Source: Micromonospora sp. HK10 (lineage in GTDB: Bacteria > Actinomycetota > Actinomycetes > Mycobacteriales > Micromonosporaceae). From it: DNA of 50,745 bases. Both the position numbers and the translations under genes were made by a program. Shown in pieces: positions 1-9,340 of the stretch. Every line of letters begins with the position of its first letter. Position 1 is the stretch's first letter. The notes under the pieces are model-generated. The model worked only from the letters and a program-made list of their open reading frames with translations. It made no database searches and was not told the DNA's origin. Location of the stretch: positions 24,128-74,872 of the forward strand of contig NZ_KQ058869.1 in the NCBI RefSeq assembly GCF_000982955.1, written 5' to 3'.

Positions 1-23
1 CCGGCCGCGGTGACCGCGGCCGG
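1..23 (-). terminator. Hairpin terminator downstream of the VOC gene
   Basis: A perfect 10-bp inverted repeat (CCGGCCGCGG and its complement) encloses a 3-nt loop. It lies 15 bp beyond the stop codon of the minus-strand VOC gene. There is no U-tract, as is usual for actinomycete terminators. The window edge prevents seeing whether it serves a convergent gene as well. Confidence 0.6.
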
Positions 24-38
24 GGCGCCCACCGGCGG

Positions 39-419
39 TCAGTCCCAGCGGCGCGCGGTGGCCGCGAACAGCTCCGGGTCGCTGGCCACCGGGATGACGC
101 AGAGCAGGTGCCCGCCCGGGGCGCGCAGCACGTGACAGTCCAGCCAGCGGGAGACCGGGGTGGCGCCGAGCCGGCCGAGCCGGTCCACCTCGGCGGCCAC
201 GTCGTCGGTCTCGATGTCCAGGTGGTAACGGGCGGCGTCGTCCACCGCCTGCACCGCGGTGACCAGCCCCGGGACCACGTCGCGCAGGCCGGTGAACTCA
301 GGTTCGGCCGGGTCGACCTCGGTGGGCGCGCCGAACGCCGCGGACCAGAAGTCGGCGGCCCGGGCGGCGGCGTCCTGCGGCGCGTCGACGATCAGCGCGT
401 ACAGCCGGGAGCGGTGCAT
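39..419 (-). CDS. VOC/glyoxalase-like domain protein
   Basis: This 126-residue single-domain protein has the size and pattern of one vicinal-oxygen-chelate half. It opens with a beta strand around residues 5-11. A YHLDIETDD segment (residues 65-73) carries H66 and E70, and the GGHLLCVIP strand (102-110) resembles the closing strand of glyoxalase-like domains. Such small actinobacterial VOC proteins act as dimers in metal-dependent isomerase, dioxygenase or drug-binding roles; the substrate here cannot be read from sequence. ATG start. It is followed by a strong hairpin at the window edge and lies 75 bp downstream of the small gene ending at 495. Confidence 0.8.
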   Translation of the reverse strand: MHRSRLYALIVDAPQDAAARAADFWSAAFGAPTEVDPAEPEFTGLRDVVPGLVTAVQAVDDAARYHLDIETDDVAAEVDRLGRLGATPVSRWLDCHVLRAPGGHLLCVIPVASDPELFAATARRWD

Positions 420-494
420 CCACCGAGCCTAACCGTGGCCGACGCGGCCGGCACGCCGGCGCGGGTCGGCCCGGGGGGTGCGGTCGCGGGGCCC

Positions 495-911
495 TCACTC
501 CTCGACCCACATCCCGGGATAGCGGGCCCGCACCAGGTCGATCAGACCCGGGTCGACCTGCCGGATGGCCCGGACGACGGGGGCGCCGTCCAAGCCGTCG
601 AGCACGTACATGCCGAGCACGTAGGACACGTCGTACGCGTCGGGACCGGTGTAGCCGAGCAGGTCCCGGCAGAACAGGCCGAACCGCCGCACCAGGTCGC
701 GGTCGAGGTCGACCAGGCCCAACTCCCGGACCAGCGGACCGACCGCGTGCACCGCGTACTCGAACTGGTCCACCGGCTGCGGCGTCCGGTCGGCGTCGAT
801 CGCGCGCTGCAACTCGGTGCAGACCAGGTCGGCGATCTGCTCCCGGGCTTCCGGGAAGTGTCGCCACGCGAGGTCGCCCACCGGGCCGAACGTCCACGGC
901 TGAGCCGACAT
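495..911 (-). CDS. Small hypothetical protein, candidate immunity protein for the RHS toxin
   Basis: This is a 138-residue, mostly helical, acidic cytoplasmic protein with no signal peptide; I do not recognise a family. The frame stays open up to 965, but the ATG at 909-911 is chosen because GGAG sits about 7 nt upstream and the segment before it looks non-coding. It lies 108 bp downstream of the stop of the giant RHS gene, on the same strand. Position, size and acidity are those of an immunity gene for the RHS C-terminal toxin. This is an inference from context only; it could also be an unrelated helical protein. Confidence 0.65.
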   Translation of the reverse strand: MSAQPWTFGPVGDLAWRHFPEAREQIADLVCTELQRAIDADRTPQPVDQFEYAVHAVGPLVRELGLVDLDRDLVRRFGLFCRDLLGYTGPDAYDVSYVLGMYVLDGLDGAPVVRAIRQVDPGLIDLVRARYPGMWVEE

Positions 912-1019
912 CCACCATCTCCAGGCGAGGCTGTGTCCGACAGGGAAGGAACCTCCGGCCGTCACCGGAAGAGGCGAACTCTACCGGTGACGGCCCGAGG
1001 CGGTGCGCGATGGCGCGGG

Positions 1020-4000
1020 TCAGGCCGGCGGGATCACCAGCACCTCGCCGTCGTCACCGCGGTAGTACTGGTAACCGCTGTCCGTGCCGCCCAGGTACGG
1101 ACTGCACGCCGGGGAACCAAAGCCGCAGAGGATCTCGTTCAGCGCGGCGCCCGGGTTGTCCGACGCGAACGCCTTGCCGACCTCGTAGATCAGGACCAGA
1201 TCACCCAGCACGCTCAGCATGCTGGCGACGCCGCCCAACTTCGGACCACCGTCCGGAGTGATCCTGGTGACCATCCCGTTCCGCTTCTCGATGGTGAACT
1301 TGGTCCCGGTGATCTCCCGCACCGAGTACGCCTTCGCACCCTGCTCGATGTTCTTCTTCGCGCCCGCGAGCATCTCCCGCCCCTGCGCCGTGGAGGTCAC
1401 GTTGGCCATGAACTTTCCACTCGTGTCCTTGGTCTGCAGCGACGACCACAGCTCCCTGGCCTCGTCCAGCGCGATCTGCCGCTCGCGCGGGCTCAGCAGC
1501 GGTGGCTTGCCCTTGCGCTGCGCGTTGCGGTCATCCTCCAGCAGGTCGGTGAGTCCCTTGAACGTGTCGGCGGCCTTCTTGTAGTGCCAGCCCTTGGAGC
1601 CCACGACCTGGCCCGACGAGATCTCGATCCGCACCGCCGTCCCGAGCTTGCCGTCGCCCTGCCAGCTCTGCGACCGGTCCCGGTTGTAGATCCCGTCCAG
1701 GTAGCCCCGGAGCCGGGGGTTCTTTACGGTCGGCGCCTTGGCCTTCTCCCGCTGTTTGGCGTAGTGCCGCAGCAGCCGCTCGTTGTACGCGGCGGTGGTC
1801 TCCTCCTCCCACTTCTGCCCGCTGGGGTCCGACAGCGTGGTGGGGTTGTTGTTGGCGTAGGCGTAGCTGTTCCACTGCTGCGGGTCGGCCAGGTCCTGGA
1901 TCGGATCGACCGAGATGAACCGCCCCAGCGCCGGGTCGTACTCGCGGGCGCCGAGGTGGGTCAGCCCGACCGGGTCGGTGTCCCCGCCGACGAACCCACG
2001 GGTGGTGGGCCACGCCGGGGTGCTGCCGCGGGAGCCACCGTAGGGCAGCTGACGACGGAGCGTCACCGCCTGCGAGGCGCTGTTGACCGCGGTGTGCTGG
2101 GTCCCCTGGTGGTCGGTGTAGAGCCAGGTGAGCCCGGCCGCGGTGCGGGAGGCGACGGTCCGGCCGGCGAAGGTGTAGTACCGCGTCCCGCTGACCACGG
2201 AGCTGGTGTTGCGGCGGATGTCCTGCCCCGGCAGGTACAACGTGGTGCCGGTCGCGTCCCGGCGCAGCAGCCGGGCCCCGTCGGTGTCGTAGATGACCGA
2301 CTCCAGCAGGCCGGCGGCCACGGTGACGGTCGCGAGCCGGCCCTCGGCGTCCCAGCTGAGCCGCTGCGATCCGGCGCCGGTCGCGCAGTCGTTGGCGCCC
2401 GTCCCGGTCGGCCGGCACACCATGTTCCCCGCGGCGTCGTAGCCGTACTTCTGGGTGACGCCCGCGACGGTCACCTGGTCGACGGCGTGCGGGCGCACGG
2501 CGTCGGCGCCCGCGGTCGGGACGCCGTACGTGCGGGTGACGTCCCCGCTGCCGGTGTGGTTCACCTCCTCGCGGCGGTTGCCGATCGCGTCGATCGTCCA
2601 GTCCAACCAGTACGGCGCCGGGCCGCCCAGGTTGGCGACCGACGGCCCGGTGCCGCACGCGACCCCCGCCTTCGGCGTCCACCCGCTGGTCAGCCGGCGC
2701 AGCGCGTCGTACTGGAAGCACTGGGTGTCGGCGGAGCCGACCTCGGGCCGGTCGGCGATGGAGGTGATGTTGCCGGTGTCGTCGTAGCTGTAGTTGCGGT
2801 CCGACACCGTCCCGCTCGCCGTCTCCGGCTTGACCGAGGTGCGGGTCACCCGACGGGTGGTGAGGTCGTAGTACGTGGCGTCCTCCACGTACGCCCCGCC
2901 GGCCGTCTTGCGCGTGGTGATCGTCGGTTCGCCGTACGCGGTGTACTGCTGGCCGGTCACGTAGCTCGCCACGCTGACGGCGTTCGTCGCCAACGACGTC
3001 GGCAGACCGGTCACCGGGTCGTGGTCGGTGCTGACGGTTTCCGTGCTGAGCCCGCCACCGGCCGGGTAGGTGACCGAGGTGGGGCTGCCGTCGTAGGGCG
3101 AGTAGCCGTACCCGTAGGACCAGGTGCCGGCCAGGCCGGCGCCCTCCCCGTCCGGGATCACGTAGTCCACCCCGGTGGGCTGGTAGCGGCTGTTGAAGCC
3201 GCTGACCCGCCACTTGTAGATGGTGGCGACCGCGTTCGGGTGGTCGTAGCGCCACGCCTCGGTGAGCTGGCCCTTCGCGCCGGCGCTCGACCCGGAGTAG
3301 AGCTTGTCGTACTTCCACGCGGCCCGCAGCGCGCCGGTCGCCGAGTCGTCGCGGAGCTCCGTCTTGCGGCCCAGCGGATCGTAGCTGTACCAGATCACCT
3401 CGCCCCGCGCGTCCGTGGTCTTCTCGAGCTCGTCGTAGTCGTTGTACTGGCTCTGCGAGGTGCCCTTGTCCGGATCCGAGATGCGGGTGACCCGGCCCTT
3501 GACGTCGAACACGTACGACCAGGTGTCGCCGAGGTGATCGGTGACCCGGGTCAGCTTGTCCTTCGGGTTGTAGGTGTACCGGGTGGACTGGTAGGCGCCG
3601 TTGACCCCGCTGGCGGTGGTGTGCTGACGCAGCTCGACGGTACGGCCCTTGAGGTCGGTCACCGTCGTCGTCGGAGTGCCACCCGCCGGGGGCGTGACCT
3701 TGGTCAGGTCACCCTCGTAGCTGGTGGTCGTCCGCCACTTCTCGATCAGGTTGGTGACCCCGTCGGTGCCGAAGACGATCTGCGCCGTCGGCCGGTTGGC
3801 GCGGTCGAAAACGGTCTTGTTCACCGTCGGCACCGACCATTCCGGCTCCCACCAGAGGATTCCGGACGGGGTACCGGGCTCGGCGTGCGCCCCGTAGGTG
3901 GTGGCACCCCGGCCCAGCTTGTCGTAGATGGTGTCGGTCACCACGATGCCGCCGCCCACCCCGGCCGTCTGGGTCTGCCGTTCGCGCATCAGCGAGTCGA

Positions 4001-7000
4001 GGATCTGGTAGCTGACCCGGTAGGCGCCGCCGGCATGCAGCGTCCTGGTGGTGGTGTACGGGTAGGCGTCCCGGTTGGGCGCGAAGGTGTAGGTGTACTC
4101 GGCCGACGGGCTCGACTCGTGGCCGGCGTACGGCCAGCCGGCGTTCCACACCCGCCAGGTCCGGCCCAGCGCGTCGTAGGCCACGTCGGTGACCCGGCCG
4201 TTCAGGTCCGTCGTCCGGGTCACGTTGCCGCGGTACGGCTCCCGCTGCTTGGTGCTCACCCAGTTGTACGGCGCGGGACCGGTGGTCTGCTCCGCGGTGA
4301 CCGGGCCGCCGCTGGCCGGGGTGTACGCCGTCGTCGTGGTGTTGCCCTTGACGTCGGTGGTGGTGAGCTGGCGACCGAAGGCGTCGAAGGTGCTCTGCTT
4401 GGTGGTCTGCCAGGTCGTGCCGCCGGCCGCGGACCAGTCCTTGAGGCTCTCGGTCCGGGTCACCGCCCCGTCGACGGGAGCCGTGTCGACGCTCGTGGCG
4501 CCGTCGTAGTAGTAGCGCGTGTCGGCGATGACATCATCGGTGCTCGTCGGCGCGGTGCCGCAGGGCAGCGCCGTCATGGTGCTCCGCTTGACGGCCTTGA
4601 CCAGGTTGGCGCCGGTGGCGCGATGGTAGGTGACCGTGGCGCACTTCTCGTCGCCGTTGCGCCCCGTGTCGCCGTCCTCCTGGGTGCGGTCGACCGTGCC
4701 GTAGGTGTCGGAGAACCAGTTCTCGGTCCGCGAGGTGCGCCACCCGCGCGCGCCGTCCACGCCGAGGGCCTGGGCGGCGTAGCTGACCCGCGTCCCGGTG
4801 AAGCGGGCCGTCACGGTGTCGCCGTTGATCGTGCGGGTCGCGGTCGGCGCGGACAGCCAGGGCACGGAGACGGTCTTGGAGACCGGCTTCGCGGTGTCGC
4901 CGTTGTAGACGATCTCCTCGCGCACCATGCCGGCGAACTGGTCCTCGTCGTACACCGTCTCGGTGCCGAGCGAGGCCGGGACGGTCACGCTGCGGGTGCC
5001 GCCGGAGGGGGCGAGCCGGTCACCGTGCATGCCGCGCAGGTAGCGGGTCTCGGTGAGGGTCTGGTCGCCCGGATCCCCCACCCGGGTCTGCACCGCGGCG
5101 TAGCCGCGGAACTGGTCCCAGGTCTTGCGATCGGTCTTGGTGAGTCCGTCGTCGTCGGCGTAGTGCCAGGCCGGCGCGCCGACGTACTCGTAGTAGGTGT
5201 ACTTGTTGGGCGCCGGGTGCCCGGTCTGCCAGGTCGGCAGGTCCGACTCGGAGACCGACTTGATCCGGTGCTTGTGCCACCACTCGGTCATCAGCGCCTT
5301 GCCCGTCGGGTCGTCCGGGTCGGGCACCCGCACGGGGTAGCAGCGCATGGTGTTGGTGTGAGCGGCGGAGGGCAGGTTGCTCGACGAGCACTCCGGCAGG
5401 TCCCAGTCGATGTCGATCTTGGCGCCGGTCTCGGTGACGATCTGGTCCAGCCGCTGCCAGTTGTTCGAGGTGTTGTTGTCGGTCAGCACCCGGTTCGGCA
5501 GGGAGACCGGGGTGAAGGTGACCGGCGGCAGGGTGATCGCGGTCCCGACCAGGCCGGCGTGCACGATCCGGTCCAGCCAGAGCCCGGCGTGGTCGGCGCC
5601 GTCCCCGGTGGGCGGGAACGAGTGCCCGAAGGTCCAGGAGTCGACGTCCTGCCAGGCCGGGGTGGCCCGGGTGGTGTCCCAGACGCGGGTGGTGACCTTC
5701 GCCAGCCGGCGGGTCGACCAGAAGGTGGGCGAGTACTTCCCGGCGCAACTGGTCCCGGTGCACTCCTGGTCCCAGGGCGTGTCGGGCCAGTTCGTGGCGT
5801 TGTGGGTGCCGCAGGACGAGGTCACGCAGCGGTCCGCGGTGGTGAACAGGACCTGGGACACCGGCGTGACGGACCGGTCGGCCGATCCCCGGTCCCAGGT
5901 GCCGTAGTCGATCCGGGCGAGCTGGCCCCCGCGCACGTAGGAGGTGGCGTCGCTGTCGGTCCGGTTCTGCGCGTACTTGTTGTTCTCCTTGCCGTACCAG
6001 TAGGACATGGTGTTGCCGTGGACATCGACGACGTAGTCGAGGTTCCAGCGCCACACCTGGTCACAGAAGGAGGAGCCGAAGGAGGTCTGGTGGCAAGGTT
6101 CGCCGGAGTGGTTCCCGGCGACCGGCACGGTCCAGGCCGAGTTCGTGGTCGCCGTCTGGCCGGGCAGGCTGTGCAGGCCGAAGAAGTACTGGGTGCCGTC
6201 CGCGCCGGTGACCTTCCAGTACTCGCCGTTGTTGTCGCCGTTGCCGGCGCCGGTGAGCTTCTCGATCCGGGAGGCGTCCTCGTCCCGGGCGTGCCAGCCC
6301 TTGCCGGACTCGTAGACCAGCTCCGAGCCGGTCCCGTTGAGCGAGAGCGTGGCGTTGTCGGAACGCCAGCACAGGTCGCCGGTCTTGGTGGTGTTGTTGG
6401 CCCCGCCGGCCATGTCGTCCACGCAGTTGACGTACCGCCGCTCGATGAATCCCGGCGCGTACTCGAAGCCCTCCCCCAGCCAGGACGGCTGGTTGTTGGT
6501 CGCCTCCGAGCGGCCGTCCACCCGGCCGGAGGAGTAGGAGAGCTCGATCGTCGGCGCCGGGCCGGCGACCGCGGGCGGCGTTCCCATCGGGTACGACCAG
6601 GTGAAGTCACCGGCCGGCCCGCCCGAAGACCAGGTTGCCGAGGGCGCCAGCGAGGTGGCGGTGAAGTCGCCGGCGGACCCGGAAGGGCCGGCGGCCAGCG
6701 CGACCAGCGTGCCGCTCAGCGCGCTGGTGGCCGCGGTCGAACCGGTGGCGCGCACCGGTACGTCGGCGGTGACGACGCCGTTGCGGGTGTTGTTGCGCGA
6801 GGGCAGCGGCGTCGCGGCACAGCCGTCCGCGCCCGGGCTGGTCAACGCGCAGTCGGGCAGCCGCCAGAGCCGCAGTCGGGACGCCCAGTCCCCGCCGTGG
6901 GCGTACCGGAAGTCGCGGTAGTCCACCGACAGCTGGGCCGTCCCGGCGGCCGCGCTCTCGTGCTCCCCGCTCACCCGCAGCAGCAGGCCGTCCTGCCAGG

Positions 7001-7442
7001 CCTTCGGCGTCGCCGCCCGGTCCAGCAGGGCGACCCGCACGGTGGACAGCCGGTCACCGGCGGGTCCGGCGGCGCGGGCCACCGAGACGGGGAGCCGGCC
7101 GGCCCGGACCGCCCGGGCCTTCGCCGCGCCGACGGGCAGGCCAACGCTGGTCGAACCGGCCGCCGGCCAGACCGGCGCGGGTGCCGGGACCTGCCGCTGC
7201 GGCGTCCAGGCCCACGCCTTCGTGCGCACCGGCCCGCCGTCCCGGTCGAGCTTGTCCACCTGCGCGGGCAGGTGTGCCGGCCGGGGTGCCGCGGGCGCGG
7301 GCGCACCCGCCAGCACGCCGCCGACGAGGGCGCCGACGAGACCGCCGCGCAGCACGAGCCCGGCCAGCGAGCGCCCGGTGCCGCGTCGCCCTACCGGCCG
7401 TTGTCGCCGGTCCGCCTTGCTGTTCAACCTGATGTCCACCAC
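1020..7442 (-). CDS. Secreted RHS/YD-repeat protein with toxin-like C-terminus
   Basis: This is a 2140-residue exported polymorphic-toxin-type protein. An Arg-rich N-terminus and hydrophobic stretch (about residues 25-50, ending in an Ala/Pro-rich cleavage region) form a signal peptide. Residues about 250-450 resemble the SpvB-like N-terminal part of actinobacterial RHS proteins. YD/RHS repeats (YDALGR, YDKLGR, YDPLGRK) run from about residue 1000 to 1750. The RHS core with the REYDPALGRFISVDP signature is near residue 1840. RHS barrels encapsulate and self-cleave a C-terminal toxin. The unique tail (about 1860-2140) includes a GDG...TAVRIEISSG...GWHYKKA segment resembling a domain seen at RHS toxin C-termini, then a hydrophobic segment near 2075-2095. 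The GTG start at 7440-7442 has GAGGA just upstream; a second GTG follows directly. Confidence 0.88.
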   Translation of the reverse strand: MVDIRLNSKADRRQRPVGRRGTGRSLAGLVLRGGLVGALVGGVLAGAPAPAAPRPAHLPAQVDKLDRDGGPVRTKAWAWTPQRQVPAPAPVWPAAGSTSVGLPVGAAKARAVRAGRLPVSVARAAGPAGDRLSTVRVALLDRAATPKAWQDGLLLRVSGEHESAAAGTAQLSVDYRDFRYAHGGDWASRLRLWRLPDCALTSPGADGCAATPLPSRNNTRNGVVTADVPVRATGSTAATSALSGTLVALAAGPSGSAGDFTATSLAPSATWSSGGPAGDFTWSYPMGTPPAVAGPAPTIELSYSSGRVDGRSEATNNQPSWLGEGFEYAPGFIERRYVNCVDDMAGGANNTTKTGDLCWRSDNATLSLNGTGSELVYESGKGWHARDEDASRIEKLTGAGNGDNNGEYWKVTGADGTQYFFGLHSLPGQTATTNSAWTVPVAGNHSGEPCHQTSFGSSFCDQVWRWNLDYVVDVHGNTMSYWYGKENNKYAQNRTDSDATSYVRGGQLARIDYGTWDRGSADRSVTPVSQVLFTTADRCVTSSCGTHNATNWPDTPWDQECTGTSCAGKYSPTFWSTRRLAKVTTRVWDTTRATPAWQDVDSWTFGHSFPPTGDGADHAGLWLDRIVHAGLVGTAITLPPVTFTPVSLPNRVLTDNNTSNNWQRLDQIVTETGAKIDIDWDLPECSSSNLPSAAHTNTMRCYPVRVPDPDDPTGKALMTEWWHKHRIKSVSESDLPTWQTGHPAPNKYTYYEYVGAPAWHYADDDGLTKTDRKTWDQFRGYAAVQTRVGDPGDQTLTETRYLRGMHGDRLAPSGGTRSVTVPASLGTETVYDEDQFAGMVREEIVYNGDTAKPVSKTVSVPWLSAPTATRTINGDTVTARFTGTRVSYAAQALGVDGARGWRTSRTENWFSDTYGTVDRTQEDGDTGRNGDEKCATVTYHRATGANLVKAVKRSTMTALPCGTAPTSTDDVIADTRYYYDGATSVDTAPVDGAVTRTESLKDWSAAGGTTWQTTKQSTFDAFGRQLTTTDVKGNTTTTAYTPASGGPVTAEQTTGPAPYNWVSTKQREPYRGNVTRTTDLNGRVTDVAYDALGRTWRVWNAGWPYAGHESSPSAEYTYTFAPNRDAYPYTTTRTLHAGGAYRVSYQILDSLMRERQTQTAGVGGGIVVTDTIYDKLGRGATTYGAHAEPGTPSGILWWEPEWSVPTVNKTVFDRANRPTAQIVFGTDGVTNLIEKWRTTTSYEGDLTKVTPPAGGTPTTTVTDLKGRTVELRQHTTASGVNGAYQSTRYTYNPKDKLTRVTDHLGDTWSYVFDVKGRVTRISDPDKGTSQSQYNDYDELEKTTDARGEVIWYSYDPLGRKTELRDDSATGALRAAWKYDKLYSGSSAGAKGQLTEAWRYDHPNAVATIYKWRVSGFNSRYQPTGVDYVIPDGEGAGLAGTWSYGYGYSPYDGSPTSVTYPAGGGLSTETVSTDHDPVTGLPTSLATNAVSVASYVTGQQYTAYGEPTITTRKTAGGAYVEDATYYDLTTRRVTRTSVKPETASGTVSDRNYSYDDTGNITSIADRPEVGSADTQCFQYDALRRLTSGWTPKAGVACGTGPSVANLGGPAPYWLDWTIDAIGNRREEVNHTGSGDVTRTYGVPTAGADAVRPHAVDQVTVAGVTQKYGYDAAGNMVCRPTGTGANDCATGAGSQRLSWDAEGRLATVTVAAGLLESVIYDTDGARLLRRDATGTTLYLPGQDIRRNTSSVVSGTRYYTFAGRTVASRTAAGLTWLYTDHQGTQHTAVNSASQAVTLRRQLPYGGSRGSTPAWPTTRGFVGGDTDPVGLTHLGAREYDPALGRFISVDPIQDLADPQQWNSYAYANNNPTTLSDPSGQKWEEETTAAYNERLLRHYAKQREKAKAPTVKNPRLRGYLDGIYNRDRSQSWQGDGKLGTAVRIEISSGQVVGSKGWHYKKAADTFKGLTDLLEDDRNAQRKGKPPLLSPRERQIALDEARELWSSLQTKDTSGKFMANVTSTAQGREMLAGAKKNIEQGAKAYSVREITGTKFTIEKRNGMVTRITPDGGPKLGGVASMLSVLGDLVLIYEVGKAFASDNPGAALNEILCGFGSPACSPYLGGTDSGYQYYRGDDGEVLVIPPA

Positions 7443-7532
7443 ATGTCCTCACGGAGGGAACCGGACCAGCCCGGGCGCACGGCGGTCCGGCCGGAGGACG
7501 TGGACCTGCCGGCCCACGGGTGGTGACCGAGA

Positions 7533-7547
7533 CTGGACCTGGTCCAG
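7533..7547. promoter_or_regulatory. CTGGACC-T-GGTCCAG inverted repeat upstream of the RHS gene
   Basis: A perfect 7-bp inverted repeat around one central base lies about 90 bp upstream of the RHS start codon. It may be an operator for a dimeric regulator or part of a 5' UTR stem. No regulator can be named. Confidence 0.35.
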
Positions 7548-7737
7548 CTCGCGACATGCGGCTCCGGCAGTCCCCCCGTGATGGACTGAGAGGGGGACAC
7601 TACAAGCGACGCTCGATCCCCGTTGTCCCGTGCGGAGGTGGCGGCGGAGCGGGCTCCTCACGCAGCGTCCCGGCCACCACGCGCTGCCCGTCCGGGGAGC
7701 GACGCCGGAGCTGCCAAGATCACGGTGAGCCACCGTC

Positions 7738-7806
7738 GCGCGGGCCCGGGAGACTGGCCCGCGCATCACGGGCCGTCGCGGTACGACCCGGGTTCGAGAC
7801 CGAACC
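7738..7806 (-). terminator. Tandem hairpins downstream of the FUSC-type gene
   Basis: Two stems follow the FUSC-type gene stop (7818), read on the minus strand. GGTTCG/CGAACC (7791-7806) has a 4-nt loop. A GC-rich 9-bp stem pairs 7738-7746 with 7756-7764. Together they are a plausible rho-independent terminator. Confidence 0.45.
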
Positions 7807-7817
7807 GTGATCTTCGT

Positions 7818-8927
7818 TCAGGCCTGCGCGGTCGCGGCCCGCCGGACCAGCCGCCGCGCCTGCGCGGGCGGCACGCCGGTGGCCCGCAGCAGGTCGTTGG
7901 CGGCGGTACGCAACTGCGAGACGACGACGGTGCCGGAGAAGCCCAGGTCCTGCCGGCACGCCGCACCCGCCTCGCGAACCGCGCCGAGCACCCGCTCCCG
8001 GGCCGCCACCGGCTCGCGGGCATCCAGGAACGCCTCCTGCAGCAACCGGACCGCCTCGCCGAAGTGCGCCACCGCCGCTGGCAGGTCGGCCGGCACCCGT
8101 TCCCCGTCGCGCAGGGCGGCGCCGATCCGGCGGACCAGCGCCCGGCAGTTGCGGAACGCCCGGTTCATGTGGTCCGCGCCGCGCCGGTATCCGGCCAGCC
8201 TGCGCCGCCGCCGCCAGCGGACCGGGGAGAACCGGACCACCTCCTCGGCGGCACCGAGGGCCTCGCCGAGCCGGTTCAGCTGCGGCTGGGCGGCACGCAT
8301 CCGGTCCAGCACCTCCTCGGCGGCCCGGGTGTCGCCGCGCGCCAGGGCCTGCGCGGCGGCACCCATCTCCCGGGCGAACAGATCCAGGGCCGGGCCTGCC
8401 ACCCGGCGGACCGTGCGCAGCGGGTTGAGCGGGGCCAGGACCAGCACCACGAGCAGGCCGACCACCCCGCCGACCAGCGCGTTCAGCGTCCGGGGCAGCT
8501 CCAGGTCGGGCGCGGTGGGGGTGAGCGTGGCGACCAGCACGGCCGTACCGCCGGCCTGGGTCACCAGCGCGCCGGGGCCCCGGACCAGCACCGCGGCCGC
8601 GACCGCCAGGAAGACGATCACGCCGGTCTGCCAGGGCCCGGTGCCGACCGCGACGATCAACAGGTCACCCACCGTGATGCCGATGACCACCCCGACGATC
8701 AGTTCGACGGTGCGGCGGGCCCGGCTGCCCAGCGAGGCGGCGATGACACCGACCGCCGCGGCCGGCGCGAAGGTCGGCTCGGGGTTGCCGAAGAGGTGGG
8801 CGGCGGCCACCCAGGCCAGGGCGGCGGCCAAACCCGCCTGCACGGCCACGATGAGGTACGTCCGCAGCCGCCGGTAGGTGTCCCGGCCGGTCCCGCGTAC
8901 CCGCTCGCCCACGCTGCCTGCCCGCAT
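7818..8927 (-). CDS. FUSC/aromatic-acid-exporter-type membrane protein
   Basis: This is a 369-residue integral membrane protein. The N-terminal half has about six hydrophobic segments (roughly 24-46, 52-66, 74-94, 101-117, 123-136, 147-167). They include the RTVELIVGVVIGI pattern after a short SLGSRAR loop that typifies the FUSC/DUF939 family. A long, Arg-rich, helical cytoplasmic half follows (about 175-369). Family members (YjcG/AaeB-like) are thought to export aromatic acids or other organic compounds; the substrate is unknown here. ATG start at 8925-8927. It appears monocistronic, with hairpins after the stop. Confidence 0.8.
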   Translation of the reverse strand: MRAGSVGERVRGTGRDTYRRLRTYLIVAVQAGLAAALAWVAAAHLFGNPEPTFAPAAAVGVIAASLGSRARRTVELIVGVVIGITVGDLLIVAVGTGPWQTGVIVFLAVAAAVLVRGPGALVTQAGGTAVLVATLTPTAPDLELPRTLNALVGGVVGLLVVLVLAPLNPLRTVRRVAGPALDLFAREMGAAAQALARGDTRAAEEVLDRMRAAQPQLNRLGEALGAAEEVVRFSPVRWRRRRRLAGYRRGADHMNRAFRNCRALVRRIGAALRDGERVPADLPAAVAHFGEAVRLLQEAFLDAREPVAARERVLGAVREAGAACRQDLGFSGTVVVSQLRTAANDLLRATGVPPAQARRLVRRAATAQA

Positions 8928-8962
8928 GGGCGCGGGTACCCGCCCCCGTGCGCGGTCGAACC

Positions 8963-9340
8963 TCAGGCCGGGTACGCCATGGTGCCGGTCAACGCGACCA
9001 CGCCCGGCAACCGGGTGTCCTGACGCAGGAACTGCACCACCACCGGCACCGGGGAGCGCAGCACGCAGCCGTACGGCCGGTCCAGCCGGACCGCCTCGGG
9101 GTCCACGAGGTCGTTGATCCGCACGTGCCGGATCCGCCGCGCGCCGACCCGCAGCCGGTACGGGCCCACCGGCTCGGCGTCCTCGTAGTAGACGTCGAGA
9201 CGCAGCTCGGCGTCCCGGTCCGTGGCGTTGAGCACGCAGAGCTGGTCGAAGCCGGTGAACGCGGGCTCCGGCCCGTGCGCCGGGAAGGGCACGTGCCCGC
9301 CGGGCAGCACCCAGACGTGCGCGCCGACGTCCTGGCTCAC
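8963..9340 (-). CDS. ASRT-family (sensory rhodopsin transducer-like) protein
   Basis: This 125-residue beta-rich protein matches the Anabaena sensory rhodopsin transducer superfamily. It shows a VWVLPGGHVP opening, LCVLNATDRDAELRLDVYYED, GPYRLRVGARRIRHVRINDL, and the PVVVQFLRQDTR signature near the C-terminus. The superfamily has been proposed to bind small molecules, probably sugars. No rhodopsin gene is nearby. The start is GTG at 9338-9340, whose bases overlap the TGA stop of the upstream lactone oxidase (GTGA), so the two are translationally coupled. That pairing supports a sugar- or sugar-acid-sensing role rather than phototransduction, but this is an inference. Confidence 0.8.
   Translation of the reverse strand: MSQDVGAHVWVLPGGHVPFPAHGPEPAFTGFDQLCVLNATDRDAELRLDVYYEDAEPVGPYRLRVGARRIRHVRINDLVDPEAVRLDRPYGCVLRSPVPVVVQFLRQDTRLPGVVALTGTMAYPA

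Larger units (their letters stand above)
7443..7817. other. Gene-free interval between the RHS gene and the FUSC-type gene
   Basis: These 375 bp lie between two minus-strand genes. The part near 7738-7806 holds hairpins that would terminate the FUSC-type transcript. The part near 7443-7640 must hold the RHS promoter; TAGTGT read on the minus strand near 7592 is a possible -10. Short open frames here lack ribosome-binding sites and convincing codon use, so I see no gene. Confidence 0.6.

Noticed and set aside
108..7526. A 2472-codon open frame on the plus strand antisense to the RHS gene
   Set aside because: It is Arg/Gly/Val-rich with no domain logic and mirrors the GC-rich third positions of the RHS gene on the other strand. 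The minus-strand product has a signal peptide and clear YD repeats.
7785..7806. tRNA T-arm-like GGTTCGAGACC
   Set aside because: The expected 5-bp stem around the TTCGA loop does not form, and there is no acceptor or anticodon arm. The sequence folds better as a simple terminator hairpin.
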